From: JAXGVG01 sp040773965 | GTDB lineage: Bacteria; Pseudomonadota; Alphaproteobacteria; UBA9219 | Length of the DNA stretch: 11,687 nt | Direction: 5' to 3' | Assembly: GCA_040773965.1 (NCBI GenBank) | Contig: JAXGVG010000050.1 | Span: 1 to 11,687 of the forward strand | Shown here: positions 6,047-11,687 of the stretch, piece after piece | How positions within the stretch are numbered: position 1 is the stretch's first letter | How the letters are laid out: each line of letters starts with the position of its first letter | Program-made: the position numbers and the translations under genes | Notes under the pieces: generated by a model | The model's database searches: none | What the model saw: the letters and a program-made list of their open reading frames with translations, nothing else | Told to the model about the DNA's origin: nothing

Positions 6047-9000
6047 ATGGCCTCTATCGTTCTTTCGAGCCTTGGCCGTTCGCTCGGCAATTACCTTGTG
6101 CCGGGGATCGGCGGCCGGATTCTCGGTTTTCTTGGCACGCGAGCGGGGCGTTACCTCGACAGCGAAATAGGTCTCGGGTCAAGTCCGGTCAAGGACGGAC
6201 CGCGCCTTGAAAGCCTGAACATTCAGGATTCGCGCTATGGCGCCGGTATTCCCGTCGTCTTCGGGCGCGTTCGTGTGGCCGGAAACGTCATCTGGGTTTC
6301 GGATCTTATCGAAACCAGCCATGAAAGCCAGACCAGCGGCGGGAAGGGCGGCACGGTCAGCAGCGTTTTCGGCGGTACGCGGACAACCTATACCTACAGC
6401 CTGCACTGCGCGGTTGCGCTGGCGGCCGGCGTTATCGGCAGCGTCGAAACGATTTGGGCCGATAGCAAGGTGATTTATCAAAACGGCGTATGGAAAGAAG
6501 GGGTCGTTGGCAGCGCTACGGTTTACACGGGTAGCCCGGCGCAGGATCCCGATCCGTTGATGCAGTCGTTTCTTGGCAGCGATCAGGTCCCCGCCTATCG
6601 CGGGCATGCATATATCGTTCTTGAATCTTTGCAGTTGTCGAACTTTGGCAACCGGCTGCCCAATCTGACGTTTGAGGTTGCGTCGCCCGTCGGCGGCCCG
6701 CAGCCGGAGTGGCTCGGCTGTGCCGGTACGGACATTCAGCATCGTCCGGGGCCCATTCGCAACAAGGGCATGCCGCCGCTGGCCGTCGAAAGCGGCAGCG
6801 CAGGGGCGCGCCGGATGATTGCAGGCGGTTTTACTTTTTCCGGCACCAGCGCATCGTTTCACGTTATCGATTCCGACGTTACCGGCGACATTCCGGCCGG
6901 GATCGCGCATACGGAAAGCGACAGTTTTCCTGCGAACGACGCGGGCGATCACGCCTGGGCCATGGCGCCCGACAAGCGTTTTGTGGCGATGTACATGCAA
7001 TTCGCCGAGACGACACCGTCGCACCGTTTGGTTATTTACGATTCGAAAAATCGCCAGTTCGGCGACGTGTTTTCGATCGACCTCGATTTTTGCGCCGACA
7101 ACAAGCAGATAGCCTGGATCGACGCGCAGCATTTCGTTCTGACGGACAGCTCGGGAGGCAGGCGCGGGCTTCGCGTTTTTGCGCGCGCGGGAATGAATAT
7201 AACCGATCTTGGCTTTCACGATGTGTGGGGCGCGGGGTCTGCCACGTCGCGCGTGCCATTGTATTACGCGCAGTTTACGCCTTTGGCGAACGGCCTGTTG
7301 CATTATATGGCCGACGTTCAGCCTTATTTTACGGCGATTTACGTGCGATCCGTCGTTTGGCAAAACAACGCGCTTATCGTTGGCGATGAATACACGCTGA
7401 CGAGCGGTTATTATGCCGGTCCCGGAAGCGGCGCACAGGCCTGTTTGCTGAAAACGGGCGAGGACGAGTGGACGTTGTATTTCGCCACCGTTCTCGACAT
7501 GCAGCTTATGTCGTTCGAGCCGGGGTCGACGTCGGCCACGATTACGCGGCCCTGGCAGCGGTTGAGCAACGGCGCTTTCGCTCAGAGCGTTACGAGTCAT
7601 CCGGTCGTTTACGGAAACCGCATTGCCGTTGTCCAGCGGAGCAGCACGGACAATTATTACCGGTTGTCGGAAATAGCGCTTAACGGCGGGTCGTTTTCGC
7701 TTGAGGCCGACGGGGTCATCGTTAGCGGTTTTGCCAACGCTTACGGCAATTTTGGCGCGGAGGCCATCGACGGCACGCGCTTGCTGCTGATGGGGATTAA
7801 CGGTTTTGAGAACGAGCTTTCGCTATTGGCGATCGTTCGCCGCCGCAACACGGGCGGCACGCTGGACGCCATTGTGGCGGACATTCTTGCGCGCGCCGGT
7901 TACGCGAGCGGCGATTGCGACTTGACCGATCTGGCCGCCGTGCCGGTTGACGGTTACGTGATGGAAGAACCGATGCCGGCGGCGGCGGCGCTGCAGTCTT
8001 TGCAGATTTATCAGCCTTTCGAGCTTGTCGAGAGCGGCGCGCAACTGAAGGCCGTCAAGCAGAGGAACGAGGCGGCGCTTTTTATTCCATCGGCTGAATG
8101 CCGCGCGGGAAAAGAGCGGGAAAGCCTGTCCTTGCACCAGCAAACGCGGACGCAGGAACTGGATCTGCCCGTCGAGGTTACGGTCGATTATCTAGACGCT
8201 TCGCGCGACTATGAGGTGGGAAGCCAGCGCGCCCGCCGTTCCGCCACGCGCGGGGCGCGGACGATGGCCAGGATCGGCTTGCCGATCGTCTGTACCGCAG
8301 CGAAGGCCAAGCAAATTGCCGAGGAGAGGCTTTACACGTCATGGGCCGAGCGTGAAAACCTTTGTGTAAGATGGTCGCGGCGATGGCTGGCAGTCGAGCC
8401 GGGCGACGTTGCCGATTTGGGCGGACGGCTTATGCGCGTGACGAAAACGCGGCTGGATGGCGGCGTGATCGAAGCGCAGGGAACGCTGATTTATCCGGCG
8501 ATATCAAGCACGGCTGAGGCGGATGAGGGATCGTTCAATTCCGTCGCCGGTGCCGGTTCGGTGTTGAGCACGCTTTATTTGATGGATTTGCCGCTATTGC
8601 GCGCCGCCGACGATCAGCCGGGCGTTTATGCGGCGGTGGCCGGTATAGACGGCTGGCCGGGCGCTTCGTTGTGGCGGTCCGGCGACGGCGCGAATTACGG
8701 CGCGCTGGCCGCGTTCAATCTTCCGGCGACGGCGGGCATTGCAACGACGGCGCTTGAGGACCGTCCGGCCTGGTATATGGATCGCGCCGGTACCGTTTGC
8801 GTTCAGCTTTTGCATGGCACGCTGGCCAGTTGCAGCTTCGACGATTTGCTCAACGGCGCGAATGTGGCTTTGCTGGGCGAGGAGATTATCCAGTTTCAGA
8901 CCGCGACGCTGACGGGGCCCGGGCTTTATACGCTTGGCAATCTTTTGCGGGGAAGGCGGGGAACCGAAGGCAAAACCGGTTCGCACGCCGCGGGCGAGCG

Positions 9001-9484
9001 GTTCGTCCTTTTGACGGAAGGAACCGTGCGATTTATTCCCGCGCTGCTTACCGACCGGAACCGCCGTTACGATTTTCGGGCTTTGTCGAACGGACAGGCG
9101 CTCGGCGATGTGACGGATGTGGATTTTACTTACAGTTTGGCGACGTTGCAGCCTATGGCTCCCGTTCATTTGACGGGAAGCCGCAGCGGCGGAACGGGAA
9201 GCGATTTGACGTTGGGTTGGAAGCGGCGCGCGCGTTTAAATGCCGATTGGGCCGATTGTGTCGATGTGCCGCTGGATGAGCCCGAGGAACTGTACGACGT
9301 GGAAATCATGGACGGGTCGTCCGTCAAGCGCACGTTCAGCGGCGCAACTGGCGTGTCGCAGGTCTATAGCGCCGCCGATCAATCCGCCGATTGGGGCGGC
9401 AGCGTTCCGTCGGCCTTTACGGTGAATGTGTATCAGCTGAGCTCGCGGTACGGGCGCGGCCAAAAGGCAAGCGCGGTAGTTTAG
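6047..9484 (+). CDS. Large tail hub/tip protein (GTA gp15-like, host-contacting) with a propeller-like central region
   Basis: A 1145-residue tail-tip protein, the counterpart of the GTA 'megatron' and broadly of lambda gpJ. Residues 1-45 are a hydrophobic glycine-rich opening (GIGGRILGFLGTRAGRYLD). Residues about 52-225 form the conserved N-terminal domain: GIPVVFGRVRVAGNVIWVSDL, SSVFGGTRTTYTYSLHCAVALAAGVIGSVETIWADS, and PAYRGHAYIVLESLQLSNFGNRLPN. Residues about 255-600 have no TIM-barrel signs and look like repeated beta units. Residues about 601-830 match the phage tail hub region (LDAIVADILARAGY, then LQSLQIYQPFELVESG and WSRRWLAVEPGDVADL). Residues about 865-1000 contain GWPGASLWRSGDGANYGAL and LGNLLRGRRGTEG, as in the Rcc01698-type C-terminal domain, and the end (QLSSRYGRGQ) is FnIII-like. 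TAGGAA overlapping the previous stop serves as ribosome site. A long open frame on the opposite strand is a composition shadow. Confidence 0.92.
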   Translation: MASIVLSSLGRSLGNYLVPGIGGRILGFLGTRAGRYLDSEIGLGSSPVKDGPRLESLNIQDSRYGAGIPVVFGRVRVAGNVIWVSDLIETSHESQTSGGKGGTVSSVFGGTRTTYTYSLHCAVALAAGVIGSVETIWADSKVIYQNGVWKEGVVGSATVYTGSPAQDPDPLMQSFLGSDQVPAYRGHAYIVLESLQLSNFGNRLPNLTFEVASPVGGPQPEWLGCAGTDIQHRPGPIRNKGMPPLAVESGSAGARRMIAGGFTFSGTSASFHVIDSDVTGDIPAGIAHTESDSFPANDAGDHAWAMAPDKRFVAMYMQFAETTPSHRLVIYDSKNRQFGDVFSIDLDFCADNKQIAWIDAQHFVLTDSSGGRRGLRVFARAGMNITDLGFHDVWGAGSATSRVPLYYAQFTPLANGLLHYMADVQPYFTAIYVRSVVWQNNALIVGDEYTLTSGYYAGPGSGAQACLLKTGEDEWTLYFATVLDMQLMSFEPGSTSATITRPWQRLSNGAFAQSVTSHPVVYGNRIAVVQRSSTDNYYRLSEIALNGGSFSLEADGVIVSGFANAYGNFGAEAIDGTRLLLMGINGFENELSLLAIVRRRNTGGTLDAIVADILARAGYASGDCDLTDLAAVPVDGYVMEEPMPAAAALQSLQIYQPFELVESGAQLKAVKQRNEAALFIPSAECRAGKERESLSLHQQTRTQELDLPVEVTVDYLDASRDYEVGSQRARRSATRGARTMARIGLPIVCTAAKAKQIAEERLYTSWAERENLCVRWSRRWLAVEPGDVADLGGRLMRVTKTRLDGGVIEAQGTLIYPAISSTAEADEGSFNSVAGAGSVLSTLYLMDLPLLRAADDQPGVYAAVAGIDGWPGASLWRSGDGANYGALAAFNLPATAGIATTALEDRPAWYMDRAGTVCVQLLHGTLASCSFDDLLNGANVALLGEEIIQFQTATLTGPGLYTLGNLLRGRRGTEGKTGSHAAGERFVLLTEGTVRFIPALLTDRNRRYDFRALSNGQALGDVTDVDFTYSLATLQPMAPVHLTGSRSGGTGSDLTLGWKRRARLNADWADCVDVPLDEPEELYDVEIMDGSSVKRTFSGATGVSQVYSAADQSADWGGSVPSAFTVNVYQLSSRYGRGQKASAVV

Positions 9485-9494
9485 GGAGAGACAT

Positions 9495-10088
9495 ATGCCG
9501 AATACGCCAAATCTTGCGATGCCTTATCTGGTGGCGTCGCAGGCGCAGAAAGAAGTTACGCATAACGACGCGCTGAACGATCTGGACTGTTTGGCCCAGA
9601 TGTCGGTTATCGACAGGACGTTGAACGCGCCTCCGTCGTCGCCGGGGGAAGGCGACGCCTATATCGTCGGTTCTTCGCCAACCGGAGCCTGGAGCGGTTA
9701 TGCCGATTGCGTTGCCGCCTATTATTCAGGGTGGCGTTTCAAGGCGCCGGAGGCCGGATGGCGGGCGTGGGCGCAGAACGAGAACAAGCTTTTGTACTTT
9801 ACGGGGACGGCTTGGTCGCCGCTGGCCGCGCCTTGCCTCGACGGCACTTTTGTTTGGAATCCCGGCGCGATTGCGAACGGAAGCGGTCTCACGTCTTCCG
9901 GCGTGACCGTAACCGGGGCGGCGTTGGGGGATTTTGTTCACGTCGCCGCGCCTTACGATCTTCAGGGCGTGTTTGCGACGGCTTATGTCAGCGCGGCGAA
10001 TACGGCGGTTGTGCGTTTGCAGAACCAGACCGGCGGCAGCGTTACGCTGGCTTCGGGGACGTGGCGCGTGCGGGTTACGAAAGCCTAA
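9495..10088 (+). CDS. DUF2793 phage tail-associated protein
   Basis: A 197-residue protein. Residues 1-120 match DUF2793: MPNTPNLAMPYLVASQAQKEVTHNDALNDLD, then the SPGEGDAYIVGSSPTGAWSGYAD block and YYSGWRFKAPEAGWRAWAQNENKLLYFTGTAW. The C-terminal 80 residues form a second beta-rich module (SGVTVTGAALGDFVHVAAPYDLQGVFATAYVSAANTAVVRLQNQTGGSV) that also occurs alone in phage structural genes. The family's biochemical role is not established; it is commonly placed just after the hub gene and taken as a tail fibre or receptor-contact component. AGGGAGAG lies about 5 bases before the ATG and follows the hub stop directly. Confidence 0.9.
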   Translation: MPNTPNLAMPYLVASQAQKEVTHNDALNDLDCLAQMSVIDRTLNAPPSSPGEGDAYIVGSSPTGAWSGYADCVAAYYSGWRFKAPEAGWRAWAQNENKLLYFTGTAWSPLAAPCLDGTFVWNPGAIANGSGLTSSGVTVTGAALGDFVHVAAPYDLQGVFATAYVSAANTAVVRLQNQTGGSVTLASGTWRVRVTKA

Positions 10089-10098
10089 AGGTGAAAAC

Positions 10099-10383
10099 AT
10101 GAAATTTCCGATGAACGGGGCGCTGGGCCGTCACGTGCCGCTGGCGCTTGTCTTCGCGCTGCTTTTGCAGGCGGCCACGGTTGTGTGGTGGGCCTCGGCG
10201 AGGGATCGCGACAATTTTTTTCTTGGCCAGCGAGTCACGAATCTGGAATCCGGACTCGCACGTACAGCCGATGGACAGGGGCAGGTTCTGGAGCGTTTGG
10301 CGCGTATCGAGGAACGCCAGAACGCGCAGATTTCGATGATCGACAGGATCGAGAAACACCTCGCGTCATTACGCAAACAATAG
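10099..10383 (+). CDS. Membrane-anchored coiled-coil protein at the head of the lysis cassette
   Basis: A 94-residue protein with one N-terminal membrane segment (about residues 12-32, HVPLALVFALLLQAATVVWW) followed by RDRDNFFLGQRV and a charged heptad-like helix (about 42-92, with LESGLA, VLERLARIEERQ, ISMIDRIEKHLASL). The start at 10099 is chosen because AAAGGTGA lies just upstream, while longer in-frame starts run inside the DUF2793 gene. I recognise no named family with certainty. Similar small TM-plus-coiled-coil proteins occur between tail genes and endolysins in alphaproteobacterial prophages. Topology would put the coil in the periplasm if the N-terminus is inside. It could be a lysis accessory, holin-like or haemolysin XhlA-like in broad design; this is inference from position. 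Confidence 0.7.
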   Translation: MKFPMNGALGRHVPLALVFALLLQAATVVWWASARDRDNFFLGQRVTNLESGLARTADGQGQVLERLARIEERQNAQISMIDRIEKHLASLRKQ

Positions 10384-10394
10384 GTTTTCGCATT

Positions 10395-10913
10395 ATGGAC
10401 GGAAGTTTGGAGGCGGCGGCTGCGTTATGGCGCGCGCGCCGGGTCAATGCGAACGGCATTGCTCTTATCAGGGAATACGAAAATCTTCGTTTGACGCCAT
10501 ATTTGTGCCCGGGGCACATATGGACCGTTGGTTATGGACACACCCGGACCGTCAGGCCGGGCATGAAAATTACGGCGGACCAGGCGGACGCGCTTCTTGA
10601 CGACGATTTGCGTCTTGTCGAACGCGCGATTGTGCGTTTGGTTAAGGTGCCGTTGACGAACAATCAGTTCGCCGCACTGGCCAGCTTTGTCTTTAACGTT
10701 GGCACGGCCAATTTCGAGCGGTCGACGCTGTTGAAGCTTTTGAATCGCGGATGGTACGAGCAAGTTCCCGCCCAACTGATGCGCTGGAACCGGGCGGCAG
10801 GCGAGGTTCTGGGCGGGCTGGCGCGCCGCCGTGCAGCCGAAGCGCGTCTTTGGAACAAAACCGATGAACCGGAAACGCCGGCTTTTCCGCAAATTGGAAC
10901 GGAAGGGGCGTGA
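10395..10913 (+). CDS. Endolysin, GH24 (T4-type) lysozyme
   Basis: A 172-residue muramidase that cleaves the beta-1,4 bond between N-acetylmuramic acid and N-acetylglucosamine. The active-site block is ALIREYENLRLTPYLCPG followed by HIWTVGYGHT. Glu29, Cys38 and Thr44 keep the exact spacing of the T4 lysozyme triad E11/D20/T26, with cysteine replacing aspartate. The C-terminal lobe shows LTNNQFAALASFVFNVGTANF and LMRWNRAAGEVLGGLARRRAAEARLW, both standard for phage GH24 enzymes. There is no signal peptide or signal-anchor segment at the N-terminus, so export should depend on a holin. The start at 10395 gives the family's usual length; the ribosome site (TAGG about 10 bases upstream) is weak. 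The stop is 4 bases before the holin candidate. Confidence 0.93.
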   Translation: MDGSLEAAAALWRARRVNANGIALIREYENLRLTPYLCPGHIWTVGYGHTRTVRPGMKITADQADALLDDDLRLVERAIVRLVKVPLTNNQFAALASFVFNVGTANFERSTLLKLLNRGWYEQVPAQLMRWNRAAGEVLGGLARRRAAEARLWNKTDEPETPAFPQIGTEGA

Positions 10914-10917
10914 CGGG

Positions 10918-11160
10918 ATGCGATTGTTTTTCCGCTATCTTCTTACCGGCAAGGACAACAGGACCTATGAGATTTCGCGCTTTCTTCTTTTTCTCGGGGT
11001 TGTCAGCTTCCTCGTATTTTCCGCCTATGACGTTTTTTCGACGCAACGCTTCGACGCCATCAACTTCAGCACCGGCCTGACAGGGCTTTTGTTCGGCGGC
11101 GCCGGGGGGATTGCCGTGAAGGCTAACGCCGAACCAAAGGATAAAGATGATTCTGCCTGA
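10918..11160 (+). CDS. Two-helix membrane protein, holin candidate
   Basis: An 80-residue protein with two predicted membrane segments, about residues 21-40 (RFLLFLGVVSFLVFSAYDVF) and 50-68 (FSTGLTGLLFGGAGGIAVK), and a charged tail EPKDKDDSA. Size, two helices, charged C-terminus and the position directly after the endolysin fit a class II holin, although I cannot name a family. The short N-terminal motif FFRYLLTGKDNRTYEISR recurs in small membrane proteins of alphaproteobacterial prophage lysis regions. GGAAGGGG upstream serves the ATG at 10918. In-frame ATGs at 10864 and 10831 would add a strongly basic extension overlapping the endolysin gene. The gene overlaps the next one by 14 bases. 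Confidence 0.7.
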   Translation: MRLFFRYLLTGKDNRTYEISRFLLFLGVVSFLVFSAYDVFSTQRFDAINFSTGLTGLLFGGAGGIAVKANAEPKDKDDSA

Positions 11161-11524
11161 TGCATGGAAAACAGGCGCCGGCGTGGCGGTCGTTTTGGCA
11201 GTTGCCGGCGTCCTGGCCTGGCTTTTTGTCGCGAGGGCAAACCTGAAAGCCGATCTGGCGAGCACGCAGGCCGGTTATGCGCTGTGTAGGGCGGCCAATG
11301 ACGACTGGGCGGCCAAGGCGCTTGCCTTCAACGAAGCGGCAAGAAAGTTGCAAGAAGAAGCGGCGGCGCGCGCGACACTGGCGGCTGAGGCGGAAGCGAA
11401 AGCGGCGAAGGCGGCCAATGTGCATACGAAGAAGGCAAACGCCATTTTGGACAGATCCTATAAAGGCGACGATTGCCTGGCCGCCAAAGCGTTATTGGAC
11501 GACTACCGGAAGAGGCAAAAATGA
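11147..11524 (+). CDS. Rz-like inner-membrane spanin (i-spanin)
   Basis: A 125-residue protein with an N-terminal membrane anchor (about residues 9-30, TGAGVAVVLAVAGVLAWLFV) and a long alanine- and glutamate-rich coiled coil (about 55-100), with cysteines at 47 and 110. This is the layout of phage Rz proteins, which join an outer-membrane lipoprotein across the periplasm and fuse the membranes in the last step of lysis. The lipoprotein gene follows with a 4-base ATGA overlap. AAAGGATAAAG gives a ribosome site within the end of the holin gene. Rz proteins have little sequence conservation, so the call rests on topology, order and the partner gene. Confidence 0.8.
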   Translation: MILPDAWKTGAGVAVVLAVAGVLAWLFVARANLKADLASTQAGYALCRAANDDWAAKALAFNEAARKLQEEAAARATLAAEAEAKAAKAANVHTKKANAILDRSYKGDDCLAAKALLDDYRKRQK

Positions 11525-11687
11525 AAAAGCTGTTTTTTTGTCTTTTACTGGCGGGATGCGCCGTTTCGGGGCCTGTTACAAAACCCGTGGTCGTTGAAAT
11601 GCCTGTGCCGGTGCCCTGCCGGGCGCCGGTCGTTCTTCATCCCGTATGGCCCACGGAATCCTTGCCACGGAACGCGACGCTGTTTGA
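11521..11687 (+). CDS. Rz1-like outer-membrane spanin lipoprotein (o-spanin), 3' end outside window
   Basis: The first 55 codons of a lipoprotein are visible. Residues 1-13, MKKLFFCLLLAGC, form a short signal peptide with a clear lipobox (L-A-G-C), so Cys13 would be lipidated and the protein sorted to the outer membrane. The mature part is proline-rich (KPVVVEMPVPVPCRAPVVLH, then PVWP), as in Rz1 proteins. The start overlaps the i-spanin stop as ATGA, the tandem arrangement of separated or slightly overlapping Rz/Rz1 pairs. The frame is open to the window end, so length and C-terminus are unknown. Confidence 0.8.
   Translation, partial: MKKLFFCLLLAGCAVSGPVTKPVVVEMPVPVPCRAPVVLHPVWPTESLPRNATLF

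Noticed and set aside
5568..7310. Repeated 12-mer TTGCATTATATG at 5568-5579 and 7299-7310
   Set aside because: Only two copies, one inside the hub coding sequence, with no further shared flank; chance is the simplest explanation.
6179..7600. 473-codon open frame on the minus strand inside the hub gene
   Set aside because: It is fully antisense to a gene with clear family domains, is rich in Arg and Ala as expected of a G+C-rich shadow frame, and shows no recognisable motif.
1..11687. A gene transfer agent cluster instead of a phage
   Set aside because: The gp12-gp15 order matches GTA, but the lysis cassette directly follows the tail genes, a spike and DUF2793 gene are present, and the tail tube and tape measure are missing. 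A prophage or phage explains this better.
1..11687. CRISPR array, tRNA, rRNA, insertion sequence or attachment site
   Set aside because: No spaced direct repeats, no cloverleaf-like segment, no transposase or terminal inverted repeats, and no integrase or tRNA-end duplication are visible.

Overview
The window reads as one plus-strand block of late genes from a tailed phage, most likely a prophage of an alphaproteobacterium. DNA is G+C-rich throughout. The tail-tip genes follow the order and family content of the alphaproteobacterial gene transfer agent (GTA) and related siphophages: DUF2460, DUF2163, NlpC/P60 peptidase, then a large hub protein. All real genes are on the plus strand, packed with overlaps or gaps of a few bases, and no gene-free stretch exceeds about 70 bases. 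The host assignment comes from protein families and base composition only.

Head region (1-3080): the C-terminal part of an HK97-fold major capsid protein, cut by the window edge, is followed by a small capsid-associated protein (840-1238) and a strong hairpin-plus-T-run terminator candidate (1246-1293). Next come a second small beta-rich protein (1308-1667), a probable head spike or fibre with sugar-binding-like domains (1672-2847), and an unknown small protein translationally coupled to it (2844-3080).

Neck and tail region (3121-10088): a gp6/gp8-like head-tail connector and a head-tail adaptor are followed after only 9 bases by the distal tail protein. No major tail tube, tail terminator, tail assembly chaperone or tape measure gene lies between neck and tail tip, where these genes normally sit. 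The distal tail proteins are DUF2460, DUF2163 with a cysteine set, the NlpC/P60 peptidase and a 1145-residue hub. In the hub, the region between the N-terminal and hub domains looks like a beta-propeller instead of the GTA TIM barrel. A DUF2793 protein follows. A host-type palindromic repeat sits exactly between the DUF2163 and NlpC/P60 genes and creates a 16-codon leader ORF whose stop overlaps the peptidase start.

Lysis region (10099-11687): a membrane-anchored coiled-coil protein, a GH24 endolysin with E/C/T in place of the usual E/D/T triad, a two-helix holin candidate, an i-spanin (Rz-like), and an o-spanin lipoprotein (Rz1-like) cut by the right edge.

The features most worth a second look are the missing tube/tape-measure block, the propeller-like exchange in the hub, and the repeat-derived leader. 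Everything else looks like a coherent, apparently intact phage late operon.
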